This document shows positions 46,371 through 54,547 of a stretch of DNA of 64,000 bases, in pieces (within the stretch, counting starts at the first letter, position 1; every line of letters starts with the position of its first letter). A model generated the notes under the pieces. It saw nothing but the letters and a program-made list of their open reading frames with translations, ran no database searches and was not told where the DNA came from. The stretch comes from Pannonibacter carbonis. GTDB taxonomy: Bacteria; Pseudomonadota; Alphaproteobacteria; Rhizobiales; Stappiaceae. Both the position numbers and the translations under genes were made by a program. The DNA is taken from assembly GCF_003012935.1 (NCBI RefSeq), contig NZ_PUDR01000016.1, positions 27,617-91,616 of the forward strand. Reading direction: 5' to 3'.

Positions 46371-47153
46371 ATGATCTCACGTCTGAAGACAACGGTCTCG
46401 GCCGTCGTTGCACTCGCATGCCTGACGCCAGCCGCGATGGCCGACGGCGTCATCCCCGCAGATCAGACCGTCAGGAATGTCGTTCTGGTTCACGGCGCCT
46501 TTGCAGATGGCTCGGGCTGGCGCGGGGTCTATGATGACCTGACCGCGCGTGGCTATCGGGTCAGCATCGTCCAGAACCCGCTCACCTCGCTTGACGATGA
46601 CGTTGCCGCAACCCGCCGGATCCTCGACCGGCAGGAGGGCCCGACACTGCTGGTGGGCCATTCCTATGGCGGCACAGTCATCACGCAGGCCGGCACGGCC
46701 GACAAGGTGGCAGGGCTGGTCTATGTCTCCGCGCTTGCCCCCGACGTCGGCGAGAGCACAGGTGACCAGTTCAAGGAGATCCCGCCGCCGGCCGAATTCG
46801 TGATTGAAACCGGTGCGGACGGGTTCGGCTTCGTCAATCTTGACAAGTTCAAGATCGGCTTCGCCGGCGACACGAGCGATGCGGATGCTGCGTTCCTGCG
46901 CGACAGCCAGGTCCCGATCAACATGGCCATCTTCGGCACCAAGGTGACCGAAGCCGCCTGGCGCAACAAGCCAAGCTGGGCCGTCATCGCCACGGAAGAC
47001 AAGGCCATTGATCCCAAGCTGTTGCGGCACACCGCCGAACGCATCGGCGCGTCGATCGTCGAGGTCAAGGCCAGTCACGTTCCGTTCGTGACGCAACCGG
47101 CTGCGGTCGCAGCGGCCATCGATGCGGCAGCGCGCGGCGCGGCTCGCAACTAA
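46371..47153 (+). CDS. Exported alpha/beta hydrolase
   Basis: 260 residues from ATG 46371 (AAGGA eight bases upstream). Signal peptide MISRLKTTVSAVVALACL then TPAAMA. The fold shows VLVHGAFADGSGW (oxyanion-hole HG), nucleophile elbow GHSYGG and a His in KASHVPFVTQP. This group resembles periplasmic esterases of the YdeN/salicylate-methyl-esterase-like type (the DAF...GW pattern); substrate unknown. It converges on the AraC-type gene, with a hairpin at 47164-47192 in between. Confidence 0.88.
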   Translation: MISRLKTTVSAVVALACLTPAAMADGVIPADQTVRNVVLVHGAFADGSGWRGVYDDLTARGYRVSIVQNPLTSLDDDVAATRRILDRQEGPTLLVGHSYGGTVITQAGTADKVAGLVYVSALAPDVGESTGDQFKEIPPPAEFVIETGADGFGFVNLDKFKIGFAGDTSDADAAFLRDSQVPINMAIFGTKVTEAAWRNKPSWAVIATEDKAIDPKLLRHTAERIGASIVEVKASHVPFVTQPAAVAAAIDAAARGAARN

Positions 47154-47163
47154 GTACCAATGT

Positions 47164-47192
47164 CCGGGCTGCCGGCCAGAACGGCAGCCCGG
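47164..47192. terminator. Hairpin between convergent genes
   Basis: CCGGGCTGCCG-GCCAGAA-CGGCAGCCCGG: perfect 11-bp stem just behind the hydrolase stop codon, and 66 bp from the stop of the opposing gene. It could terminate both. Confidence 0.6.
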
Positions 47193-47258
47193 GCGTCGCT
47201 TGTGGCAGTTCAGCTCGCGATCCAGAACTTGAGAGGACCGGCCATGCCAGATCCTTGC

Positions 47259-48233
47259 CTAGTGCCCCTCCGCCGCAATGCCGAACTGCTGCCGATAGGC
47301 AGCAGGCGGCAGGCCGGTGAGTTTCTGGAACAGCTTGCGGAAGGCGGCGGGATCGGAGTAGCCGACGTCCCAGGCGATGCGGTCGACGGGGACCAGTGTC
47401 CGCTCCAACGCCTCGCGCGCCTTGGCGATCCGAACCTGTTGCAAGTACTCGACCGGCGTCATCCCGGTCGCGGCGCTGAACCGGCGCAGGAATGTCCGCC
47501 CGGTCATGCCGATGCCGTCGGCCAGATCGGAAACGCCCTGCAGGCTCGCGGCCTCGGCATGGATGCGGTGCTGGCACTGCCGGATCGCATCGTCGCCGTG
47601 GTCCAGCTTCGGAATGAACTGCGCAAATGGGCGCTGACTGTTGCGCGGCGGCTCGATCAGCAGGAACCGGGCCGTGGCCAGCATCGTTGCCGGGCCCAGC
47701 AGCCGCCCCACCAGCGTCAGCCCCAGGTCGGCCCAGGCCAGGATGCCACCGGCCGTCATGATGTCGCCCTCGTCGACGACCATGTTCTCGTCGGCAAGCT
47801 GCACCTTTGGAAACCGTTTCGCCAGCTGCTGCGCAAAAGCCCAGTGCGTCGTGGCGCGGCGGCCATCCATCAGTCCGGTCTCGGCCAGGACAAACGCGCC
47901 GGCACAGACCGAACACAATGTTGTCCCGGAGCGGTGCTGCTCCTTCATCCACTGCGCCGCACTGGGCACAGGCGCCATGCGGTCCGGCATGATCAGGCTT
48001 GGCGGGGCAATCACATGGCTCAGCCGATGCGCCTTGCCGGGATGGCTGTCCCAAACAGGCTCCACACCGGCCTCACTTGCCTGCCAATGCGACACACGAA
48101 TGGCGCGCGGCGGCTCGCCGGTCCACTCGCCGGCAATCCGGAACAAGTCCGTCAGCCCATGGATCGCCGCCAGCTGGCAGTCCGGATAGATCAAAAGGCC
48201 GATCTCGGCCACGAGGGTTGGCGCCTGCATCAT
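47259..48233 (-). CDS. GlxA-family (DJ-1/PfpI plus AraC) transcriptional regulator
   Basis: 324 residues from ATG 48233; a GTG at 48269 opens the frame 12 residues earlier but that part consists of a direct repeat that looks like operator DNA. Residues 1-200 form a DJ-1/PfpI-like domain (EIGLLIYPDCQLAAIHGL, CSVCAGAFVLAETGLMDG with its Cys), and residues 215-324 an AraC HTH pair (IGMTGRTFLRRFSAATGMTP, VGYSDPAAFRKLFQKLTGLPP). It is divergent from a chloroperoxidase-like hydrolase gene (92 bp), the probable target. Confidence 0.88.
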   Translation of the reverse strand: MMQAPTLVAEIGLLIYPDCQLAAIHGLTDLFRIAGEWTGEPPRAIRVSHWQASEAGVEPVWDSHPGKAHRLSHVIAPPSLIMPDRMAPVPSAAQWMKEQHRSGTTLCSVCAGAFVLAETGLMDGRRATTHWAFAQQLAKRFPKVQLADENMVVDEGDIMTAGGILAWADLGLTLVGRLLGPATMLATARFLLIEPPRNSQRPFAQFIPKLDHGDDAIRQCQHRIHAEAASLQGVSDLADGIGMTGRTFLRRFSAATGMTPVEYLQQVRIAKAREALERTLVPVDRIAWDVGYSDPAAFRKLFQKLTGLPPAAYRQQFGIAAEGH

Positions 48234-48258
48234 TGTCCGTTTTGCCCCGATCATTGTC
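48229..48258. promoter_or_regulatory. Direct repeats 21 bp apart, probable AraC-type operator
   Basis: ATCATTGTC at 48229-48237 and 48250-48258, with similar flanks (…CCGTTTTGCC / …TTTTTCGCC). AraC-type activators bind direct repeats separated by about 21 bp. They lie over the start of the regulator gene and about 70-90 bp before the hydrolase start. Confidence 0.5.
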
Positions 48259-48325
48259 TTTTTCGCCACGCCCTTTCGTACGGGCTACGGCGTAGCTTGT
48301 CCATGCCAAACAGAAAGGGATCGCA

Positions 48326-49264
48326 ATGACCTTCGACCTCACGCGGCGAACTCTTCTTTCCACCGGGGCCGGCGCTGCTGCCCTTCTCATGTTGAACCGG
48401 GCCCATATTGCCCAAGCAAAAGGAGAATTGACCATGGCTACGATCAAGACGCAGGACGGAACCAATATCTTCTACAAGGACTGGGGCCCGAAGGACGCAC
48501 AGCCCGTCGTTTTCCATCACGGCTGGCCGCTGTCCGGCGACGACTGGGACAATCAGATGCTGTACTTCCTGGACAAGGGCTACCGCGTCATTGCCCATGA
48601 CCGTCGCGGCCATGGCCGCTCCGATCAGACCGACACCGGCAACGACATGGACACCTACGCCAATGACGTTGTCGAGCTGGCCCGCGCCCTGAACCTCAAG
48701 AACGCGATCCATATCGGACATTCCACCGGCGGCGGCGAAGTGGCACGCTACGCGGCCCGGGCCGAGAAGGGCCGTATCGCCAAGGCGGTCCTGATCGGCG
48801 CCGTTCCCCCGGTGATGGTCAAGTCGCCGGCCAATCCGGACGGCATCCCGCTCGAGGTGTTCGACGGCTTCCGCGCGGCGCTGATCGCCAACCGGGCGCA
48901 GTTCTTCCTCGACATCCCCAGCGGCCCGTTCTTCGGCTTCAACCGCGAAGGTGCCAAGGTCAGCCAGGGCCAGATCCAGAACTGGTGGAGACAGGGCATG
49001 ATGGGCGGCGCCAAGGCCCACTACGACTGCATCAAGGCCTTCTCGGAAACAGACTTCACGGAAGACCTGAAGGCCCTCACCATTCCGGTCCTGCTCATGC
49101 ACGGCGAGGATGACCAGATCGTTCCGATCGCGAACTCCGCGCACAAAGCGATCAAGCTTCTGAAGAACGGCACGCTGAAGACCTATCCCGGTCTCTCGCA
49201 CGCCCCCTTTGCGACGCACCCGGAAGTGATCAATCCGGATCTTCTGGCCTTTGCCCGCAGCTAA
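48326..49264 (+). CDS. Alpha/beta hydrolase, non-heme chloroperoxidase type, with possible Tat leader
   Basis: 312 residues from ATG 48326, or 276 from ATG 48434. The longer form begins with a twin-arginine-like leader (DLTRRTLLSTGAGAAALLML). The shorter starts at MATIKTQDGTNIFYKDWG, the standard start of cytoplasmic chloroperoxidases, and has a perfect AAAGGAG eight bases upstream. The catalytic set is complete: HHGWPLSGDDW, nucleophile Ser in GHSTGGG, Asp in HGEDDQIVP and His in GLSHAPFATHP. Such enzymes hydrolyse esters and can form peracids; halogenation is a side activity. Divergent from the GlxA-type regulator. Confidence 0.88.
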   Translation: MTFDLTRRTLLSTGAGAAALLMLNRAHIAQAKGELTMATIKTQDGTNIFYKDWGPKDAQPVVFHHGWPLSGDDWDNQMLYFLDKGYRVIAHDRRGHGRSDQTDTGNDMDTYANDVVELARALNLKNAIHIGHSTGGGEVARYAARAEKGRIAKAVLIGAVPPVMVKSPANPDGIPLEVFDGFRAALIANRAQFFLDIPSGPFFGFNREGAKVSQGQIQNWWRQGMMGGAKAHYDCIKAFSETDFTEDLKALTIPVLLMHGEDDQIVPIANSAHKAIKLLKNGTLKTYPGLSHAPFATHPEVINPDLLAFARS

Positions 49265-49294
49265 CCCCCACCAGGCTGCGCAAGACCAGCGGAG

Positions 49295-49330
49295 CAATCA
49301 GGGAGGTAGGTGCGCCTGCCTCCTTGATTG
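49295..49330. terminator. Hairpin between convergent genes (chloroperoxidase and acdR)
   Basis: CAATCAGGGAGGTAGG pairs with CCTGCCTCCTTGATTG (14 of 16 positions) around TGCG. It starts about 30 bp after the plus-strand stop and ends 26 bp from the minus-strand stop, so it may serve both genes. Confidence 0.6.
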
Positions 49331-49356
49331 TCTGCCACAGCGCGCCGCTTGCCGCC

Positions 49357-49887
49357 TCAGAACGGCAGCGGCGCGTTGTCCTTGACTTCCTTGAGGACAA
49401 AGAAGGTCCGGATCTGCCGCACGCCCGGCAACGCAATCAGTTGCTTGCCATGCAAGAGGTTGAAGCCCGCCATGTCGCGCACACGGATCTTCAGCAGATA
49501 ATCAAAATCGCCAGCGACCAGGTTGCAGTCCAGCACCTCTTTCATCGCGCCGACCGCCTTCTCGAACTCCGCAAAACTCTCGGGCGTCGAGCGGTCAAGC
49601 ACCACCCCTACCATCACCAGCGCCCCCAGCCCGACGGTTGCCGGCGCAATTTGCGCCCGGACCGAGGCGATATACCCCTCGTCAAACAACCGCTGCGTCC
49701 GCCGATGGCAGGTGGCAGCGCTGGCGTTGACCATCTTGGCCAGATCGGCATTCGCAAGCCTGCCATCCTTCTGCAGCGCGCGCAGGATGTTGCGGTCCAT
49801 GCGGTCCAGCTCGTGCTTGGAAGTTTCTTTCATTTTGATGCTCTCGATGAGATCAGAAGCCATCAGTTCTTCTGATTGATCGCTCAT
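49357..49887 (-). CDS. acdR: Lrp/AsnC-family regulator, AcdR-like
   Basis: 176 residues from ATG 49887; an ATG at 49833 (KETSKHELDRMDRNILRALQ) would give the usual 158. HTH (DGRLANADLAKMVNASAATC) and AsnC/RAM domain (LVAGDFDYLLKIRVRD, GVRQIRTFFVLKEV). It is divergent from the ACC deaminase gene with 86 bp between starts, the standard acdR-acdS arrangement of rhizobia, where the regulator activates acdS in response to ACC and low oxygen. The symbol rests on this context. Confidence 0.87.
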   Translation of the reverse strand: MSDQSEELMASDLIESIKMKETSKHELDRMDRNILRALQKDGRLANADLAKMVNASAATCHRRTQRLFDEGYIASVRAQIAPATVGLGALVMVGVVLDRSTPESFAEFEKAVGAMKEVLDCNLVAGDFDYLLKIRVRDMAGFNLLHGKQLIALPGVRQIRTFFVLKEVKDNAPLPF

Positions 49888-49973
49888 TTGACCCACAAAT
49901 GACCGAAGAATGGAAGCTCATTTTCTTCCGCGCTTGCTAGTCTTTTCGTGGCTGAAACCACGGAGACTGATCC

Positions 49974-50993
49974 ATGTCACTGCTTGAAAAATTCGACCGC
50001 TACCCGCTGACCTTCGGTCCGACCCCGATCGAGCATCTGCCGCGCCTGACCGATGCGCTCGGCGGCAAGGTGCAGATCTATGCCAAGCGCGAGGACTGCA
50101 ACTCGGGCCTGGCCATGGGCGGCAACAAGCTGCGCAAGCTGGAGTACATCGTGCCGGACGCCATTACCTCCGGCGCCGACACGCTGGTGTCCATCGGCGG
50201 CGTCCAGTCAAACCATACGCGCATGGTCGCCGCCACCGCGGCAAAGATCGGCATGAAGTGCGTCGTCGTTCAGGAAAAATGGGTGCCGCACTATGACGCC
50301 GTCTATGACAGGGTCGGCAATATCCTGATGACGCGGCTGATGGGCGCAGATTCCCGGCTGGTGGAGGACGGGTTTGACATCGGCATCCGCCAGAGCTGGG
50401 AAAACGCGATCCAGTCCGTCCGCGATGCCGGCGGCATTCCCTATGCCATCCCGGCCGGCGCCAGCGTCCACAAGTTCGGTGCACTCGGCTACATCGGTTT
50501 TGCCGAAGAGGTTGCAGAGCAGGAAAAGGCGCTCGGCTTCCAGTTCGATTACATCGTCGTCTGCGTGGTGACGGGCTCGACGCAGGCCGGCATGATCGTC
50601 GGCTTCGCCGCACAGGATCGGGCAGACCGGGTGATCGGCATCGACGCCTCTGGCACACCCGACCAGACCCGCGCGCAGGTCCGGCAGATCGTCGATGCAT
50701 CTGCCGCACTGGTTGAACTGGGGCGCGAAATCCGCGAGGACGAAATCGTCATCTACAACGACTACGCCTACCCCGCTTATGGCGTTCCCTCGGACGAGAC
50801 GAACGAAGCCATCCGCCTGGCCGCCCGCACCGAGGCGATGATCACCGATCCGGTCTACGAGGGCAAATCGATGCAAGGGATGATCGACCTCATCCGCAAG
50901 GGCGTCTTCCCGGACGGTGCCCGCGTCCTCTACGCCCATCTCGGCGGCGCGCCGGCAATCAACGGCTACAGCTACTACTACCGGGAAGGCTGA
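49974..50993 (+). CDS. acdS: 1-aminocyclopropane-1-carboxylate deaminase
   Basis: 339 residues, PLP-dependent fold II. The PLP Lys is Lys52 in [21 protein letters not shown] is the substrate-carboxylate segment. Glu296 (DPVYEGKS) and Leu323 (AHLGGAPA) correspond to Glu295 and Leu322 of the Pseudomonas enzyme, which separate true ACC deaminases from D-cysteine desulfhydrases. It splits the ethylene precursor ACC to 2-oxobutanoate and ammonia, a trait of plant-associated bacteria. Divergent from an Lrp-type acdR. Confidence 0.95.
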   Translation: MSLLEKFDRYPLTFGPTPIEHLPRLTDALGGKVQIYAKREDCNSGLAMGGNKLRKLEYIVPDAITSGADTLVSIGGVQSNHTRMVAATAAKIGMKCVVVQEKWVPHYDAVYDRVGNILMTRLMGADSRLVEDGFDIGIRQSWENAIQSVRDAGGIPYAIPAGASVHKFGALGYIGFAEEVAEQEKALGFQFDYIVVCVVTGSTQAGMIVGFAAQDRADRVIGIDASGTPDQTRAQVRQIVDASAALVELGREIREDEIVIYNDYAYPAYGVPSDETNEAIRLAARTEAMITDPVYEGKSMQGMIDLIRKGVFPDGARVLYAHLGGAPAINGYSYYYREG

Positions 50994-51410
50994 CGCCCTT
51001 GCACAAAAGCGCGAGAGGCCGCCCCCGGCCGCTCGTCTGCCTTCGTCCGGGTGGACCCGCGCCATCCGGACAAACGGACGCGCCTCGCCCTGATCGATGA
51101 CCTCAGCCGCCTGGCGGCCGCACGCGGCGCACGCATCCTCACGTTCACCGGTCTCCTCGGCCTGCGCATCGAGCCCAGCCCCAGCCTCACCATGTCAATG
51201 CGGTGATCCTGGACCTTGCCGCCATCGACAACGGCCGCTCCATGCGCGCCCTCAGCGCCTTCAAATCCTTCCGCGCCACCAGCGGCTTGCCCGCCCACCT
51301 GCTCTAGGCCGCCGGAGCACGCAGGCCGGAGCACGCTGGGATGACTCGGACCGCCATTGCCGCTATCACAGGCGGCGAAGGCAGATCCCTGCCGCAGCCC
51401 TCTGGACACC
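50994..51410. other. Intergenic region with possible gene remnant
   Basis: About 415 bp between acdS and the CBS protein gene. In the acdS frame, 51051-51210 reads VDPRHPDKRTRLALIDDLSR and on to LTMSMR, stop; the +1 frame from about 51178 to 51307 reads PHHVNAVILDLAAIDNGRSM and ends AHLL, stop. The two pieces look like one protein broken by a frameshift, but no family was recognised. No intact gene is supported. Confidence 0.4.
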
Positions 51411-52694
51411 ATGGCCCTCGAACTTCTGATTGTCGTTCTCCTCACCCTGCTCAACGGCCTTCTGGCCATGTCGGAACTGGCGGTCGTCTCCTCCCGTCCG
51501 GCGCGCCTGAGGGTCGCGGCTGAGGCAGGATCGCGCGGGGCGGCAACGGCCCTGCGGCTGCAGGAGGATCCTGGCCGGTTCCTGTCCTCGGTGCAGATCG
51601 GCATCACCCTGGTCGGCGTCCTGTCCGGCGCCTTCTCCGGCGCGACGCTCGGCGAGCGCCTGTCAGCCTTCCTGCTCACGCAAGGGGTGAGCGAGCCGCT
51701 GGCGGACGGGTTCGGCGTCGGCGTCGTCGTCGTTGCCATCACCTATCTGTCGCTGATCATCGGCGAGCTGGTGCCCAAACAGGTGGCCCTGCGCAATCCG
51801 GAGGGCGTCGCGGCGCGTGTTGCCCCCCTGATGCTGCTGATCTCGCGCATCGCCGCGCCGCTGGTGTTCCTGCTCGATATATCCGGCAAGGCCGTCCTGT
51901 CGCTCCTCGGCCAGAGCGGGGCCAGCGAGGAAAAGGTCACCGAGGAAGAGGTCAAGACCATCATCGCCGAGGCCGAAAGCGCCGGCGTGCTGGAAAGCGC
52001 GGAGCGTGACATGATCTCCGGCGTCATGCGCTTTGCCGACCGCACGGCGCGCGCGCTGATGACCCCGCGCCGCGAGGTCGAGATCATCGACCTGTCCGAT
52101 CCCCATGATGTCCTACGCGCCCAGATCCGGGAAACCCGGCGCACCCGCCTGCCGGTTCAGGATGGCGAGGCGGACGACATCATCGGTGCCTTGCGCGTGC
52201 GCGATGTCATCGAGGCCTATGCCGAAAGCAACGAGCCGGACCTCCGCGCCCTCGTCCGCCCGGCCCCGGTCGTCATCGACAGTGCCCGTGCCCTGGACGT
52301 GCTCAAGGCCCTGCGCGCCGCCACGCTGCACATGGCACTGGTGTTTGACGAATATGGCCACTTCGAAGGCATCATTTCCTCCGGCGATATCCTGGAGACC
52401 ATCACCGGCGTGTTCCAGGACGAGGACAGCAACGACGAACCGCTGTTCGTCCAACGCGCCGACGGATCGTGGCTGGTCGCCGGCTGGATGCAGGTTGACG
52501 AAGCCGCCGACAAGCTCGGCCTGCCGGTCGACAAGGATCCCGACTTCGAAACGGTCGCAGGACTGGTTCTCAGCGAACTGAACCACCTGCCGGTCGTCGG
52601 CGAGGTGTTCGATTATCGCGGCTGGCGCATCGAAGTCGTCGACCTCGACGGCCGCCGCATCGACAAGCTGCTGATGAGCCGGCTGGTGGACTGA
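51411..52694 (+). CDS. CNNM/CorC (HlyC)-type transporter-associated CBS protein
   Basis: 427 residues from ATG 51411 (ALELLIVVLLTLLNGLLAM). N-terminal DUF21/CNNM membrane domain (residues 1-190, three or four helices; SELAVVSSRPARLR, IGELVPKQVALRNP), a CBS pair (MTPRREVEIIDL; LVFDEYGHFEGIISSGDILE) and a C-terminal CorC_HlyC domain (PVVGEVFDYRGWRIEVVDLD). These proteins are linked to Mg2+/Co2+ efflux; older annotations call them hemolysins. T-rich sequence with a short hairpin follows the stop codon. Confidence 0.92.
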   Translation: MALELLIVVLLTLLNGLLAMSELAVVSSRPARLRVAAEAGSRGAATALRLQEDPGRFLSSVQIGITLVGVLSGAFSGATLGERLSAFLLTQGVSEPLADGFGVGVVVVAITYLSLIIGELVPKQVALRNPEGVAARVAPLMLLISRIAAPLVFLLDISGKAVLSLLGQSGASEEKVTEEEVKTIIAEAESAGVLESAERDMISGVMRFADRTARALMTPRREVEIIDLSDPHDVLRAQIRETRRTRLPVQDGEADDIIGALRVRDVIEAYAESNEPDLRALVRPAPVVIDSARALDVLKALRAATLHMALVFDEYGHFEGIISSGDILETITGVFQDEDSNDEPLFVQRADGSWLVAGWMQVDEAADKLGLPVDKDPDFETVAGLVLSELNHLPVVGEVFDYRGWRIEVVDLDGRRIDKLLMSRLVD

Positions 52695-52864
52695 AAGTCT
52701 CTTGCGACTTCTCCGAGCTTTTTTGCTTTTTTTTGAACATATGCAGCGATTGGGTCGAATACCGGCTGAATCCCGCCTATTGCAGAACCCATTTTTAATT
52801 CACTTGGATCAATAAATTCCGCAACGTCGCGACGCATGGCCGACGCTGACCCACGGAGACATGG

Positions 52865-54328
52865 ATGTTCTTCAAGAAGAACCCGGGCAACCCCAAGCTA
52901 GAAGCAATTTGCAGATCGCAAGCTGTCATCGAGTTTAGACCCGACGGCACAATCATCGCGGCAAATGAAAATTTCTTACGCTTGATGGGGTACAGTCTAG
53001 CTGAAATTGTTGGGCGCCATCACGGTATATTCGTTGATCCGGACGAGGCCCGCACCGCCGATTATCGGAAATTCTGGGTCAGTCTTACCGAAGGTAAGCA
53101 CGTTTCGCAGGAATTCTTGCGCCGCACCAAGAGCGGGCAGGAAGTCTGGATTCAGGCATCCTATAACCCGGTTCTTGGCAAGGATGGCAAGGTCGAAAGC
53201 GTCATCAAGGTCGCAAGTGACATCACTGAGGCCAAGCTGCGGGCGATCAACGACGCCGCCAAGATCGACGCCATCAATCGCTCAGGCGCAGTCATCGAAT
53301 TCGAGCCCGACGGTACGATTATCACCGCCAACCAGAATTTTCTCACCGCCCTCGGCTACCAGCTATCCGATATTGTCGGTAAGCATCACCGGATGTTTGT
53401 CGATCCTGCGGACCAGAATTCCGATAGCTATCGGCGGTTCTGGGCCGAACTGGGCAGCGGGCAGTTCAAGTCTGGCGAATTCAGACGCATCGGGCGCAGT
53501 GGCAACAGCGTCTACATCGTCGCGACCTACAATCCGGTATTCGATCTGAAGGGGAAAGCGATCAAGATCATCAAGATCGCATCGGATCAGACCAGCCAGA
53601 TTGTCCGCCGGCTGGAGGGCGAGAAGCTCAACAACGAGTTGCTTGATGTTGCCGAAAGGCTGGAAGAAACGACCGTTCGCGTGAACGAAGTCAAGGCCGC
53701 CTCGGATAACACCAGCGACAATGTGCAGACTGTCGCCGCAGCAGCTGAGGAACTGGTCGCGTCGATTTCCGAGATCAGTCGCCAGGTAAATCAGGCCAGC
53801 AGTGTTTCATCGCAAGCCGCTGCGGAGGCGGCTCAATCCCGATCCATCGTCGCGGGGCTTGCTGCCAATTCGCAGAAAATCGGGGAAGTCCTTGAACTGA
53901 TCGAGACAATTGCAAATCAGACGAACCTGCTTGCACTGAATGCGACAATCGAGGCGGCGCGTGCCGGGGACGCAGGCAAGGGCTTTGCGGTCGTGGCCGC
54001 CGAGGTCAAGAGCCTCGCCTCCCAGACTGCGAAGGCAACCGAGGACATTGCTGCCCAGATCGCATCGGTTCAGTCCTCCGCAGACACGGCAGGCGCTGCC
54101 ATTGGCTCGATCCTTGGTACAATCGAGACAATTCGCGAAATCTCGTCCACGATTGCCTCATCCGTAGAGCAGCAGTCTGCAGTCACCCGCGAGATCTCCG
54201 GCAACATGCAAACAGCGTCAGGTGCCGTCCAGATGATCAGTTCGTCCATCCGCGACATTGCAGCCTCCACGGACAGCGTTGCCAAGGCCACTGCCCGCGT
54301 TCGGGAAAAGTCGATCAGCCTCGGCTGA
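52865..54328 (+). CDS. Soluble methyl-accepting chemotaxis protein with two PAS domains
   Basis: 487 residues without membrane helices or HAMP. Two PAS domains (residues about 8-128 and 132-250) each begin AVIEF.PDGTII.AN.NFL and have the GHHGIFVDP / [10 protein letters not shown] and W…Y.P motifs of Aer/BdlA-type heme or flavin PAS domains. The signalling domain (residues 265-487) has the tip [20 protein letters not shown]. No CheR/CheB tether pentapeptide at the end (SISLG). Likely a cytoplasmic redox/oxygen sensor acting through CheA. The first third is lower in GC than its neighbours. Confidence 0.92.
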   Translation: MFFKKNPGNPKLEAICRSQAVIEFRPDGTIIAANENFLRLMGYSLAEIVGRHHGIFVDPDEARTADYRKFWVSLTEGKHVSQEFLRRTKSGQEVWIQASYNPVLGKDGKVESVIKVASDITEAKLRAINDAAKIDAINRSGAVIEFEPDGTIITANQNFLTALGYQLSDIVGKHHRMFVDPADQNSDSYRRFWAELGSGQFKSGEFRRIGRSGNSVYIVATYNPVFDLKGKAIKIIKIASDQTSQIVRRLEGEKLNNELLDVAERLEETTVRVNEVKAASDNTSDNVQTVAAAAEELVASISEISRQVNQASSVSSQAAAEAAQSRSIVAGLAANSQKIGEVLELIETIANQTNLLALNATIEAARAGDAGKGFAVVAAEVKSLASQTAKATEDIAAQIASVQSSADTAGAAIGSILGTIETIREISSTIASSVEQQSAVTREISGNMQTASGAVQMISSSIRDIAASTDSVAKATARVREKSISLG

Positions 54329-54368
54329 TCTGTCGGTCGCCCGGCCCAGGTCCGGCCGCTATAAGATA

Positions 54369-54402
54369 CAAAGCCCCGGACGGCTTGCCGTCCGGGGCTT
54401 TG
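54369..54402. terminator. Bidirectional terminator between the chemoreceptor gene and cydX
   Basis: CAAAGCCCCGGACGG-CTTG-CCGTCCGGGGCTTTG: perfect 15-bp stem, 4-base loop, A-rich on one side and TTTG on the other, between two convergent genes. Confidence 0.9.
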
Positions 54403-54424
54403 TGTTCATCAATCAACACTTGCC

Positions 54425-54535
54425 TCAGCGCTGCTTCAGCTTGGCGTCGTCCTCGCGCATCTCCAACCACATGGCGTTGAGAATGGCGAGGCAGCAGGCC
54501 AGCGGCATGCCGAGGATCCAGGCGAAATACCACAT
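54425..54535 (-). CDS. cydX: Cytochrome bd oxidase small subunit CydX (YbgT family)
   Basis: 36 residues. It begins MWYFAWILGMPLACCLAIL and ends in a charged tail (EMREDDAKLKQR): the single-helix CydX pattern with conserved W-YF-W-LG. GAGGAG lies about eight bases before ATG. It follows cydB by 12 bp as the last gene of the cyd operon and is needed for stable heme binding in CydAB in other bacteria. The bidirectional terminator at 54369 follows. Confidence 0.93.
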   Translation of the reverse strand: MWYFAWILGMPLACCLAILNAMWLEMREDDAKLKQR

Positions 54536-54547
54536 TGTCTTGTCTCC

